Below are positions 14,611 through 24,102 of a stretch of DNA of 35,876 nt, one piece after another. How positions within the stretch are numbered: the first letter of the stretch is position 1; each line of letters begins with the position of its first letter. Position numbers and translations under genes: made by a program. The notes beneath the pieces were generated by a model that did not search any database, was not told where the DNA came from, and worked only from the letters and a program-made list of their open reading frames with translations. Source of the stretch: an uncultured Fidelibacterota bacterium (GTDB lineage Bacteria > Fidelibacterota > Marinisomatia > Marinisomatales > UBA1611). Location of the stretch: the NCBI GenBank assembly GCA_902562835.1, contig CACEUX010000019.1:1-35876 (forward strand), given 5' to 3'.

Positions 14611-15122
14611 AAAACGATGCTTTCTGGGTAAAGATTATTTATGTCATATCAGTTGTAATAAGTTTGGCAGTTGCATTTTTGATACTTGGTCCTAGGCCTG
14701 AAGGTATCGAAGGTAGCCTCGACGTATCTTTTTTACCTTTTTTCAATGCCTCAATTAATGGTTTAACAACATTGCTATTGGTATTGGGTTATTATCTCAT
14801 CATCAATAAAAAAAGAGAAGCACATAAAATTGTAATGTTAACATCTTTTGGCACTTCATCTCTATTTTTAGTTAGTTATGTGATATATCATTGGTTTAAA
14901 AGTGGACCAAAACCCTATCAAGGTAATCATGAAACAATATATTATTTTATTCTCATAACCCATATTATATTGGCTGCGATAATTATTCCTTTGGCCCTTT
15001 TCACATTGTATAGGGGATGGACATCTCAATTAAAGAAACACAGAAAAATAGCGCGAATTACTTTACCAATTTGGCTCTATGTATCAGTCACAGGTGTTAT
15101 GATTTACCAAATGCTTTACTGA
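14607..15122 (+). CDS. DUF420 membrane protein, oxidase-maturation associated
   Basis: A 171-aa protein with five predicted TM helices, matching the DUF420 (YozB-like) family in length and pattern: FLPFFNASINGL after TM1, His73 (REAHK), His95 (YVIYHW), His119 (LITHIILA) and His145 (KKHRKIAR). Related small proteins occur with cytochrome oxidase and heme A genes, and some are implicated in oxidase maturation. The four conserved His suggest metal or heme contact. It is translationally coupled (ATGA overlap) to heme O synthase and is the last gene of the operon. The exact function in the family remains uncertain. Confidence 0.88.
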   Translation: MKNDAFWVKIIYVISVVISLAVAFLILGPRPEGIEGSLDVSFLPFFNASINGLTTLLLVLGYYLIINKKREAHKIVMLTSFGTSSLFLVSYVIYHWFKSGPKPYQGNHETIYYFILITHIILAAIIIPLALFTLYRGWTSQLKKHRKIARITLPIWLYVSVTGVMIYQMLY

Positions 15123-15154
15123 TGAATAATTAATAGCTCTTAATATGTTTTACA

Positions 15155-15204
15155 GAATGGTTAAATCTTCTAATTAGTAAGTAATTAAAGTTTTTTAACC
15201 ATTC
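15155..15204. terminator. Long inverted repeat between convergent genes, probable bidirectional transcript end
   Basis: GAATGGTTAAA (15155-15165) is perfectly inverted at 15194-15204 (TTTAACCATTC). Inside, CTT/AAG and TAATTA/TAATTA (15171-15176, 15182-15187) can extend a second stem closed by GTAAG. The right arm lies within the last codons of the 1525-aa gene. A classic U-run is missing on both sides, so this is a weak fit to an intrinsic terminator, but the position between convergent genes supports that role. Confidence 0.45.
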
Positions 15205-18200
15205 CACCATACTGTTTTTCAATTTTAAAGCCGTTCTTAAAAAAGAATTCCTGAGCATAAAACCCAACAGTTACATGTGTAATGCCAACATGCGTCATAC
15301 GCTTATAAAAGTCAGACATCAATCTTTTGCTTAAAGCAATCTTCTGATATTTATTTTTAACCGCCACCCATTCTAAATAAACCCTATCTTCTTCCAGATT
15401 TTTCCAATAAAGGCCACCAACGAGTAGATTTCTACTATTAAAGGCTAAGAGGAATTCATGTTCTGATGTAAATGTTACTGAAAGCGCTGACTCTGAAAGT
15501 AATGTGTGAAACTGAGCTATCTCTTTTGGTAAAAAAGGAGGTCTTATGCTATATAGTTTCCCATCAACACATTCTGTCTGATAGACTAAATTTAAACGGG
15601 CTTCTTCACCGTGGGTTGTTGTTACTAGTTCCACATAATCTGCAGCATCTAAATGAGGAAATAGCATTCTTGCCAAAAAGAATTCCTCACTATCATTCAA
15701 ATTGAGCCTTGATTGTATTTCAGAAATCCTTTCATTTAGGTTCCATGGGCTAAGCTCATTATTCCTCATATCCTGAATGATGTAATGAAACTCGTCAAAG
15801 AGTTCCTTAGGGCTATCCTTGAAGCATGTCATCATGAAAAATCGAACCCTAGTTTCTGGGTAGCTATCTAAAAGATCATTTAGCTTATAATCTTTATATA
15901 ATTCTTTTAAAATTGATGCCTTGGCTTTTAAGGTGGCTTCTGTATTAAGGTCTAACCATCTTTCGTATCGCAGGGATGCAAAAACTACTGGCTTTGTTAA
16001 CACTCCGTACCTATCTACATCATCTAAAAATTGGTTAATGCGTTGTATTGTAAGGCCAGTTTGTTGACACTTTTTATTTACTGAATGAGTGCCAAGTTCT
16101 AATCTTAAGTTATTTAGTAATTCAAAACCTTTTGTTACTTTCAATGCTTGAATTGTCGCAGTAAAAATAACTTCCCAATCGGACATATGACTTAAACCAG
16201 GATATTTTTGTTCAGTGCGAATAATATAGTCACTATACAGGTCGAGGAAATGATCAGCTAGAGATCCAACAGGCTTTCTTCCACTGATTGATATCAGTCT
16301 CGTTCCAGTTTTGTAGTCATGTCGAGGGATTATTAAGTTTTCAGGTGTTGGCGGCTGTATAGATAATTGGAAATTTGTCCTGTTCCAAAATTCTTGATAG
16401 GCCTCAATGCCACTCCAAATAAAATGAAGCCATCTCATTTGCCATCTATCCATTTTTGATTGATCATTAATATCTCTATTATTTCTCTTTAAATAATTAT
16501 TTAATGTTTCACCTTGAATATATTCCTCAGTATATAATTCATACTCAGGCCAATAACCTCCAAAGTTCTCGACTAATGAATTATCTTTAAAGCCTGGGCC
16601 CATTTTTATCAGCCATTTGGTTTCTTCATCAATAAACTCACGCTCCCAACCTTCATTAAGGTTAATGACGATATTATGACTCCCAAATAATCGGGTTCTC
16701 ACAATAATCCGGAAAACACTTTTATTATTACGACTGCTTAGATGTGATACCCAAAGGCCTTTTTGAGGTATATCATTTAGATCTATAAGAAAATTTTTTG
16801 AGAAGAGAAATAATGATTCTTTGATTAACGAGGTATCACAAATAGCCTTTAAAAGACGGTCTCTATGCCCTTTACGAACATTATCATCAAATATTACAAC
16901 GTCTTCCCAATTATATTCCTCTCCTGTTTCGGGATCAACTGTAACATTTGTTGATTGCCCTAACCACGAACGAAAACCTTTGACCAGACCATAATAAGCT
17001 TTTTGAGCTGTTGATTGTAAAGGATTTGGCACATCTGACAATTGCCAATTAATTAATTCAGACCGTGCTAGAACAAATCTAGTTGGATGAAGAATTCCAA
17101 AATCAGCTACCAGGAATAAAAGTGTCTTAATGAATTCTTTTTCACTGTTGTTTTTGAGTCCTATCTCAGCTTTGTTTTTTTGTAAATATTCTATGACTGA
17201 ATGGAAGTGATCATCATTCGTTCGCCCTATATCAAATGATAATCCTCTTGCAGGATCAATTTTGCGTTGGTACATAAAAGAACTGTGTAACATTGAGGTA
17301 AATAGTTCTCCGGATAATAAAGGAGCCATTGCCTCAATCATTTTTATTCTAAAGAGTGGTTTAGAATGGTTTTGATAATTCATATAAGTATCAATTAAAA
17401 CAGCTGACCAATTACCAAGATCTCCATCAATAATTGATTTCAAGTTATTGAATGAAATTGAATCATCAGATATGAATAATCTGACAGTACTATGAATTTT
17501 AAATAGTACGGTTTCAATTTTATCGTTAGCATATTTTATTTGATCAAATGTGGTACCGCTCTTTGGTTCTTTAATGCTGATTTGATTATACTTTTTAGCC
17601 TCTTTTAATCTAAAAATTGAAGGGCCCGTAAAATCTGAAAATTTAAAATTCCCTAGCCATAGATCAGGCGATTGTATCATTTTACCCAAGTCTAATATGT
17701 TCGTTTTTATATCGTATTTAAAATCACCAAGTGTTAAATAGGATTCTGACCACTGAAGGGTTAAAAACTTTGATTGATCCTTAATGGATAATAAATGTCC
17801 CTCCCATTTTAAATTACTTTTTATGGTGCCAATCTCTCTTAGAAGCCAATTTGGTATTCGGAGTTCTTTATTCCCAAAATACAATGCCGAATAGTTTTTT
17901 TCATATAGTGGTGCAATTATTTCTTTAAAATTTTCTAATATCTTTTTTCTTACAAATGTACCTTTAGGTGTTACCTCACCTTCGTTTTCAAGAAAATCCC
18001 TATTTATTATCACATAATTAATGATGCGTTCAAATGGAGATAGAAAACTATTGACGGATAATATCATGGAGCTAAAAAGGTCTCTTATCTCTTCTTCTTT
18101 ACTTTGACCTAAGTCAATTGATGAATTATTTTGGTCGGGATATATAAGAACTGTGTTGAATTCCTTACCATCTCCAATTAGGAATACTGATTTAACAGAA

Positions 18201-19762
18201 TCAAAATCCTGAAAAAGATTCTCAATTTTTTGTGGTGCAATAGTTTGGCCTCTACTATTCTTATAAATGTCTTTTTTCCTGTCAATTATAAAATAATGGC
18301 CATTTCTTTCTTCAAAAATATCCTCAGTATGGAACCAACTATCATTATAAGTATCTGAATTATTTAGTTTATAGTAATTTTGGGAAACATAGGGGCCTTT
18401 TAAACATAACTCTCCATCGTTTTCTAATTTTAACTCGATGCCTGGAAGTGCTATTCCTACGGAATCTCTGATATAATCATCCGGTGGGGTCATTGTTATT
18501 CCTCCTGTTGCTTCGGTCATACCATACCCACTCAGTAGCTTTAAATTATACTTATGAAAGAACGAAAAAATATCTGGGTCTAAATATCCCGCTGCAGATA
18601 GGCCCCACTCAAGAGACCCTCCAGTAATTTCTTTCAATTTTTCATTAATTAGTTCATCTTCACTATCGATCTCTATTTCATTTTGAAACATCTCATATAA
18701 TTGAACCCATCTTTTAGGAATACTTATAAAGATTGTAGGCTTTACAATTTTAAAGTCATTTAGTAGAGAATTAAATGCAGGAGATTCTGCAAAAGAATAG
18801 GAGGCACCCCAAAAAATACTCCCCATAAGTTCAAAGTATCTACCAAATGTATGGAAAAGGGGTAGATAGCATAAAAATATGTCATTTGACCCCAAGGCTG
18901 GTAATGCCAATGCACGAGCAAATCGTTTACTCATAATATTCATCTGATTAAATATTATACCTTTTGGATTAGAGGTAGTGCCTGAAGTGTACATAATAGT
19001 TTGAATATCCTGCATATTTACATTATCTAAACGCTTGTCAGGGTCAAAATCAATTACCCCATCACCCAGCTCCAAGAACTGTTCCCAATTAACAATTTGT
19101 CCTTTTAAACTATCATTATCATTTAGAGCTATTGCCTGAATTGATTTGTCACTTTGAACCTCATTCCAAAGCTTCCCTCCAGTTTTACCGCCTATAAACA
19201 GGTGCGTAATTTCTGCATGGTCTAAAATATATGAAGTGTGTTCTGAGGTCCCATTCAAGGGAATTGGTACAACTCTTATTCCAAATGATAAACAAGCTAG
19301 GTCTACTAAAACACCATTTAATTGATTATGCGTTAATAAGCCTATCGTAATAGGCTTATTTGTCTCTTTTTCAAACGAAGACAGCGCACATCCAGTTTCA
19401 ATAACTGATGACCAAAGGGAAGAATAGGATATCGTTTTTAGTTCACCTTTTATTATAATATTTAAGGCAGTTTTATTTTTATATCGCTCAGCTCTATGTT
19501 TTATAAGACGACCTGTATGGTATTTTGATCTTTCCACAATATCTACCAAGTTATTAAGCCAAATATCAGCCTGATTTGACTCCGATATGTGATTTGCAAT
19601 AATGTTAAAGTGAGCAATATCTAAAAACTCATATGATATATCTCGACTAATGTTCTTAGATTGGATATCTTGAGATAGTCCTATTAGGTCGATTTTTTCT
19701 AAGTTTTTATTTTGTATTGCTTGAAAAACTTGGTCAAGACGTTGTTGGACCTCAGAGTGCAT
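15185..19762 (-). CDS. Giant fusion: AMP-forming acyl ligase, unknown middle, GNAT acetyltransferase
   Basis: I chose ATG 19762 (1525 aa); a TTG at 19792 would add 10 residues. Residues about 80-620 are an ANL-superfamily ligase with the phosphate loop TSGTTSNPKG (about 259-268), GYGMTEATG (about 412-420), the TED and DRKKD adenylate-binding motifs (about 479-498) and PKGTFVRKK near the end. This activates a carboxylate, probably a fatty acid, with ATP. Residues about 620-1400 match nothing I know. A stretch near 1080-1180 (YTEEYIQGETLNNYL, then PTPENLIIP) faintly recalls a degenerate kinase fold. Residues about 1425-1525 look like a GNAT N-acetyltransferase (VYLEWVAVKNKYQKIALSKRLM, then FFFKNGFK). 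Cytoplasmic with no TM. It stands alone, convergent with the heme operon and divergent from the HD-GYP gene. Possibly it makes and transfers an acyl group in one chain. Confidence 0.85.
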   Translation of the reverse strand: MHSEVQQRLDQVFQAIQNKNLEKIDLIGLSQDIQSKNISRDISYEFLDIAHFNIIANHISESNQADIWLNNLVDIVERSKYHTGRLIKHRAERYKNKTALNIIIKGELKTISYSSLWSSVIETGCALSSFEKETNKPITIGLLTHNQLNGVLVDLACLSFGIRVVPIPLNGTSEHTSYILDHAEITHLFIGGKTGGKLWNEVQSDKSIQAIALNDNDSLKGQIVNWEQFLELGDGVIDFDPDKRLDNVNMQDIQTIMYTSGTTSNPKGIIFNQMNIMSKRFARALALPALGSNDIFLCYLPLFHTFGRYFELMGSIFWGASYSFAESPAFNSLLNDFKIVKPTIFISIPKRWVQLYEMFQNEIEIDSEDELINEKLKEITGGSLEWGLSAAGYLDPDIFSFFHKYNLKLLSGYGMTEATGGITMTPPDDYIRDSVGIALPGIELKLENDGELCLKGPYVSQNYYKLNNSDTYNDSWFHTEDIFEERNGHYFIIDRKKDIYKNSRGQTIAPQKIENLFQDFDSVKSVFLIGDGKEFNTVLIYPDQNNSSIDLGQSKEEEIRDLFSSMILSVNSFLSPFERIINYVIINRDFLENEGEVTPKGTFVRKKILENFKEIIAPLYEKNYSALYFGNKELRIPNWLLREIGTIKSNLKWEGHLLSIKDQSKFLTLQWSESYLTLGDFKYDIKTNILDLGKMIQSPDLWLGNFKFSDFTGPSIFRLKEAKKYNQISIKEPKSGTTFDQIKYANDKIETVLFKIHSTVRLFISDDSISFNNLKSIIDGDLGNWSAVLIDTYMNYQNHSKPLFRIKMIEAMAPLLSGELFTSMLHSSFMYQRKIDPARGLSFDIGRTNDDHFHSVIEYLQKNKAEIGLKNNSEKEFIKTLLFLVADFGILHPTRFVLARSELINWQLSDVPNPLQSTAQKAYYGLVKGFRSWLGQSTNVTVDPETGEEYNWEDVVIFDDNVRKGHRDRLLKAICDTSLIKESLFLFSKNFLIDLNDIPQKGLWVSHLSSRNNKSVFRIIVRTRLFGSHNIVINLNEGWEREFIDEETKWLIKMGPGFKDNSLVENFGGYWPEYELYTEEYIQGETLNNYLKRNNRDINDQSKMDRWQMRWLHFIWSGIEAYQEFWNRTNFQLSIQPPTPENLIIPRHDYKTGTRLISISGRKPVGSLADHFLDLYSDYIIRTEQKYPGLSHMSDWEVIFTATIQALKVTKGFELLNNLRLELGTHSVNKKCQQTGLTIQRINQFLDDVDRYGVLTKPVVFASLRYERWLDLNTEATLKAKASILKELYKDYKLNDLLDSYPETRVRFFMMTCFKDSPKELFDEFHYIIQDMRNNELSPWNLNERISEIQSRLNLNDSEEFFLARMLFPHLDAADYVELVTTTHGEEARLNLVYQTECVDGKLYSIRPPFLPKEIAQFHTLLSESALSVTFTSEHEFLLAFNSRNLLVGGLYWKNLEEDRVYLEWVAVKNKYQKIALSKRLMSDFYKRMTHVGITHVTVGFYAQEFFFKNGFKIEKQYGGMVKKL

Positions 19763-19872
19763 ACTAGAAATTAATCCATTGTAGTAAATCAATGCCTATT
19801 CTAATTGTTAAGGAAGGTTACGATGGTGTACATTTAATGCAGACAAATTGTAATATGTAATTAATCAGAAAT

Positions 19873-21480
19873 ATGGATGCTCTAAATAGAATAAAATTCC
19901 TAGAAGATCGCTTACATCGTTTAAGCGAAATAGGCATGGCCTTATCTACTGAAAAGGATACCGATCGTCTCTTTGAAATGATTTTAGAAGAAGCAAAGCA
20001 TATTACAAGAGCTGATGGAAGAACTTTATACTCAATTAATGAGGATGGAGATCTTTCATTTGAAATACTTCGAAATGATTCAATGAATACAATTATGGGG
20101 GGGACGTCTGGTACCGAGATCCCTTATTATCCCGTTCAATTATGGCTTGATGATAATACACCCAATCAAAAAAACGTCTCTGCTTACGTAGCCCTTTCGG
20201 GAAAAACGGTAAATATTAAAGATGCTTATGAAGAGGAGGGATATGACTTTGAAGGTACTATAAACTTTGATAAAAAGAATGGTTATCGTTCAAAATCTTT
20301 CTTGACGGTTCCGCTAAAGAACCACGAGAATGAGATCATTGGTGTAATGCAGCTTATCAATGCTCGCAATGAAAAAGGTGATGTCATATCCTTTAATGAA
20401 GAGATGGCAGAACAGGTTGAGTCTTTAGCATCACAGGGTGCTGTTGCTCTTACAAATAAACGTTTGGTTGAGGAGCTAAAAAAGTTATTTGAAGCATTCA
20501 TTAAATTGATTGCCACAGCTATTGATAAGAAATCAGAATACACAGGCGGTCACTGTGAACGAGTCCCGGTTATTACTATGATGCTAGCTGATGCAGTAGC
20601 AAATATGAAAGAAGGTAAATATAAAGACTTTGCTATGAATGAAGAAGAACGGTACGAGCTTTATCTTGCTGCTTGGCTGCATGATTGCGGAAAAGTTGCA
20701 ACACCCCCTCATGTCGTTGATAAAGGAACAAAACTAGAAACAATCTTCGATCGAATTGAGTTAATTAGAACCCGAATGGAATTACTTAAACGTGATGCAG
20801 AAATTGCTTTCTTGAAGCGTCAGTTAAATGGTCAATCAGCTGAAGATTATGATGAAGAGTACTACAAAACAATTGAAAAAATAAACGCAAATATGAAATT
20901 TCTGGAAGAGTGTAATGTTGGAGGTGAATTCATGAACCCGGAATTCCAAGATAGAGTAAAAGCAATTGGTAATGATAAAATTAAGTTCAATGGAAGTGAG
21001 CAGGCATTTCTAAGTGAAGAAGAAATTCGCAATCTAAATATTCCAAAAGGAACTTTATTACCTGAGGAACGTGAGATCATTAATGATCATATTGTTATTA
21101 CTATTGAGATGCTAGAACAATTACCATATCCAAAAAATTTAAAAAATGTTCCTGAATTTGCGGGGGGGCACCATGAAAAAATGGACGGAACAGGATATCC
21201 CAAAGGACTCAATTCATCGCAGATGTCAACTCAGGCAAAGATAATGGCAATTGCGGATATATACGAAGCACTGACAGCAGCTGATCGTCCTTATAAAGAT
21301 GGTAAACAACTTTCCCAGGCAATGCGTATCATGGGTTTTATGAAAAATGATTATCATATTGATGAAGATCTTTTTGAGATCTTTGTCACATCGGGCGTTT
21401 ATAAACAATATGCAAGAGATCATGTTGCATTATCACAGATCGATGATGTTGATGAACACTCTATATTGGCAAAAAAATGA
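19873..21480 (+). CDS. GAF / HD-GYP cyclic-di-GMP phosphodiesterase
   Basis: A 535-aa cytoplasmic signalling protein. Residues about 15-200 form a GAF sensor domain (EKDTDRLFEMILEEAKHITRADG, ending VMQLINARNEKGDVISF). A linker helix leads to an HD-GYP domain from about 210: GGHCERV, then LHDCGK with the HD pair H270-D271, and HHEKMDGTGYP at 433-443. All key residues are present, so c-di-GMP hydrolysis (to pGpG or GMP) is likely. Between the HD part and EEREIINDH, about 100 extra charged residues (about 295-395) are inserted. The last codons overlap the next gene by 4 bases. No partner or signal can be read from the context. Confidence 0.93.
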   Translation: MDALNRIKFLEDRLHRLSEIGMALSTEKDTDRLFEMILEEAKHITRADGRTLYSINEDGDLSFEILRNDSMNTIMGGTSGTEIPYYPVQLWLDDNTPNQKNVSAYVALSGKTVNIKDAYEEEGYDFEGTINFDKKNGYRSKSFLTVPLKNHENEIIGVMQLINARNEKGDVISFNEEMAEQVESLASQGAVALTNKRLVEELKKLFEAFIKLIATAIDKKSEYTGGHCERVPVITMMLADAVANMKEGKYKDFAMNEEERYELYLAAWLHDCGKVATPPHVVDKGTKLETIFDRIELIRTRMELLKRDAEIAFLKRQLNGQSAEDYDEEYYKTIEKINANMKFLEECNVGGEFMNPEFQDRVKAIGNDKIKFNGSEQAFLSEEEIRNLNIPKGTLLPEEREIINDHIVITIEMLEQLPYPKNLKNVPEFAGGHHEKMDGTGYPKGLNSSQMSTQAKIMAIADIYEALTAADRPYKDGKQLSQAMRIMGFMKNDYHIDEDLFEIFVTSGVYKQYARDHVALSQIDDVDEHSILAKK

Positions 21481-21803
21481 ATTTAAGCGAACTAGACAAG
21501 AAGGACCTTAAGTCCGAATTGCTATCCCTAATGGAGAATGTTTCCTCCTTATTAAAGGAACAACCAGATGTTGATAAATTCCTCGATGAGACTGACCTAT
21601 TTGATGATTGGGAGCAGGTACTCCCTCAAGCGGAATATCCAATATTTATAATAGCTGTTTTAAATAACATTAGAAAAAATACTGTTATTGACTCACTCAT
21701 TGGTTCAATTAAGAACAAGGATGCGCTCGGGGATTCTTACCTGAATGCTAAACCAGCAAAAGTTAAAGTTCGATCACATGTTGGTGAACATCCATTTAGC
21801 TAA
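21477..21803 (+). CDS. Small acidic protein of unknown function, coupled to the HD-GYP gene
   Basis: A 108-aa soluble, mostly helical protein (LSELDKKDLKSELLSLMENV, then FDDWEQVLPQAEYPIFIIAVL) with a basic C-terminal end (KPAKVKVRSHVGEHPFS). There is no signal peptide, TM or recognisable motif. ATG overlaps the phosphodiesterase stop (ATGA), so the two are translationally coupled and may act together, for example as a modulator. I do not recognise the family. Confidence 0.7.
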   Translation: MNLSELDKKDLKSELLSLMENVSSLLKEQPDVDKFLDETDLFDDWEQVLPQAEYPIFIIAVLNNIRKNTVIDSLIGSIKNKDALGDSYLNAKPAKVKVRSHVGEHPFS

Positions 21804-21833
21804 ACAAATAATCTATATTGAGTTCTTAAATAT

Positions 21834-23627
21834 ATGAACCCAGATATCATACTTGTTCTGACCCTTTTATCTCTTGGGTTCATTATGTTCGTGGTCGAAG
21901 CATTTTCTATCGATGTAACAGCTATGATACTACTTACAATATTATTCCTATTAGGTTATCTTACTCCAGAAGAAGCAATATCAGGATTTTCAAATCCAGC
22001 AGTAATTACAATTGCTTTTCTTTTTATTATAAGTCGAGCTCTTCAAAAAACAGGGATATTAGAATATCTGATTATTAGAATTAGACGTCTTGCCGATCGA
22101 TCGATGATTCTTGGCAGAGCTGTATACCTTTTTACTATTGGTATTGCCTCAGCAGTGGTTAATAATACCGCGATTGTAGCGATCTTTATGCCTGTGACAA
22201 TCAGACTAGCTCAAAAATACAAGATAAGTCCTTCTAAAATGTTGATTCCCTTAAGTTATGCAGCTATCCTTGGTGGGACATTAACATTAGTTGGCACATC
22301 CACGAATTTGCTTGTCAATTCAATTTACATATCACAGCCGGGCGCTGAACCAATGGGTATGTTTGAATTTATGAGGTATGGAATAATTCTAATGGGAGTT
22401 GGTTTGCTATACGTTCTTTTTGTCGCACCTCTGGTTTTACCTTCAAGAACCTCTACTTCAAGCCTTACACGTAGTTATCACCTAGGTGGTTATCTGACGG
22501 AAATGAAGATTACTCAGGAATCTCCTCTAAATGGTAAAACCTGTCTTGACCGTGGAATAAATAAAAACTATGATGTTATGGTTCTAGATATACTTAGAGA
22601 TGATAAAATGATTACAAATATGATCAGGCTAACGCGTTTAAAAGTAGGCGATATCTTGTTTGTAAGGGGCACTTTAGAAAACTTTTTGCGTATGAAAGAG
22701 GTTGAAAAGGTTACACTCCTTACGGATGAAAAACTAACACAAGAAGAGCTGGAACAGGAAGACAACGTATTGGTCGAATGCTTATTGACAAATAAATCTG
22801 ATCTTGTTGGGAAAAGTTTGATGGCAGGAAATTTTCGTAGAAGATTTGGGGCCTTCATACTTGCTATTAGAAGAGAGGGGTCTATTCTTCGTAAAAAAAT
22901 TGCACATGTTGTCCTAAATGCATATGATACACTCCTGGTATATGGACCAGAGAATAAGGTAGACGAACTTTCAAAAAATGGAGATTTTGTTGTTCTAGGG
23001 GAGGTCCAGGCAGAACTAAGCAAGCAACGTTTTTGGTGGATGACCATTGTAGTAATTATTGGTACTATAGCGCTTGCTGCGCTAGGAATAATGCCGATTG
23101 TAAAAAGTGCAATGTTAGGAGTGGTCATCCTACTTGCATTGAACATCATAACTCCCCAGGAAAGCTATCAATCAATAAACTGGCAGGTCATTGTTTTAAT
23201 TTCTGCTCTCATTCCGGTTGGTATTGTAATACAAAAAACAGGGACAGCAGATTGGATAGGTGGTTTTATCTCTTCAGTGGCCAGATCTGCACCAGAAGAA
23301 TTACAGCCAAAAGTTTTGCTTGGGCTTATTTATCTATTAACCATCATTCTAACAGAAATATCCTCCAATGCGGCTACAGCCATAATTATGACACCAATTG
23401 CTTTAGCAGTCACACAGCAAATGGGGTTTGATCCCAGAGCTTTTGTATTTGCCGTAGCATTCGCTGCCTCAGCATCATTCATTACTCCAGTAGGATATCA
23501 GACCAATTTAATGGTATATGGGCCTGGAGGATATAGGTTCAGTGATTATATAAGAGTTGGATTTCCTCTCGCTCTGATATTTTGGTTAATGGCCATTTAT
23601 CTATTACCAATCCTATGGCCGATTTAA
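21834..23627 (+). CDS. SLC13/DASS-type sodium-coupled anion transporter with two TrkA-C domains
   Basis: A 597-aa inner-membrane transporter. The two halves of about five to six TM helices each carry the substrate/sodium hairpin motifs: GTSTNLL with NNTAIVAIFMP in the first half, and SSNAATAIIMTP with a final VGYQTNLMVYGPGGY in the second. Between them (about 215-400) lie two RCK_C (TrkA-C) domains, seen in GGYLTEMKITQESPLNGKTC...VGDILFVRG and LVECLLTNKSDLVGKSL...DTLLVYG. These probably bind a ligand that gates transport. Related proteins carry sulfate, di- or tricarboxylates or other anions; the substrate here cannot be told. It starts 30 bases after the 108-aa gene and is followed by a DUF302 gene. 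Confidence 0.92.
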   Translation: MNPDIILVLTLLSLGFIMFVVEAFSIDVTAMILLTILFLLGYLTPEEAISGFSNPAVITIAFLFIISRALQKTGILEYLIIRIRRLADRSMILGRAVYLFTIGIASAVVNNTAIVAIFMPVTIRLAQKYKISPSKMLIPLSYAAILGGTLTLVGTSTNLLVNSIYISQPGAEPMGMFEFMRYGIILMGVGLLYVLFVAPLVLPSRTSTSSLTRSYHLGGYLTEMKITQESPLNGKTCLDRGINKNYDVMVLDILRDDKMITNMIRLTRLKVGDILFVRGTLENFLRMKEVEKVTLLTDEKLTQEELEQEDNVLVECLLTNKSDLVGKSLMAGNFRRRFGAFILAIRREGSILRKKIAHVVLNAYDTLLVYGPENKVDELSKNGDFVVLGEVQAELSKQRFWWMTIVVIIGTIALAALGIMPIVKSAMLGVVILLALNIITPQESYQSINWQVIVLISALIPVGIVIQKTGTADWIGGFISSVARSAPEELQPKVLLGLIYLLTIILTEISSNAATAIIMTPIALAVTQQMGFDPRAFVFAVAFAASASFITPVGYQTNLMVYGPGGYRFSDYIRVGFPLALIFWLMAIYLLPILWPI

Positions 23628-23651
23628 TATTTTAACTATCTAAAAAACATT

Positions 23652-24038
23652 ATGAAATACGGATACCAAAAAACAATTTCTATCTCATTTGAAGACGTAG
23701 ACTCAAAAATTCGATCAACTCTTGCAGAAAATGGGTTTGGAGTTATAACTGAGATCGATATAAAAAAGACTTTTAAAGAGAAATTAAATATAGACTATCC
23801 AAGGTTTCGTATTCTAGGTGCTTGCAACCCAGAACTAGCAGAAAAAGCGCTCAAAATGCAATCTGAAGTGGCAATGCTAATGCCTTGCAATGTAGTCTTT
23901 TGGGAGAATGAAGATAAAACAGTAACTCTATCTGCAATTGATGCTGAACAGCAATTAAGTGTTACAGAACATGATGGTCTAATTCAAATCGGAAAAGATG
24001 TGAATATCATGTTAAAGACGGCAATTGATTTAGTATAG
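23652..24038 (+). CDS. DUF302 family protein
   Basis: A 128-aa soluble protein spanning the DUF302 domain: an N-terminal YGYQKTISISFEDVDSKIRS strand-helix, FGVITEIDI, RILGACNPELAEKAL (about 54-68) and MLMPCNVVFWEN (about 77-88). Members are small alpha/beta proteins often found near redox, sulfur or metal genes, but no function is established. It contains Cys in both GAC and MPCN positions, which are typical for the family. It lies 24 bases after the SLC13-type transporter gene. Confidence 0.92.
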   Translation: MKYGYQKTISISFEDVDSKIRSTLAENGFGVITEIDIKKTFKEKLNIDYPRFRILGACNPELAEKALKMQSEVAMLMPCNVVFWENEDKTVTLSAIDAEQQLSVTEHDGLIQIGKDVNIMLKTAIDLV

Positions 24039-24102
24039 ACATTATCATATCTGTTTCTCTCTTTTTACATAATGTAGATTTTTTAACCTGTAAATTTTCT
24101 CA

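Noticed and set aside
22568-23149. Open frame of 193 codons on the minus strand inside the transporter gene
   Set aside because: It is antisense to a well-conserved SLC13/TrkA-C coding region, its translation is Ser/Thr-rich low-complexity with no domain, and it crosses functional motifs of the real gene.
23033-23431. Frame of 132 codons on the plus strand, out of frame with the transporter
   Set aside because: It overlaps the second TM half of the SLC13 gene in another frame and is rich in Cys and His without any recognisable arrangement.
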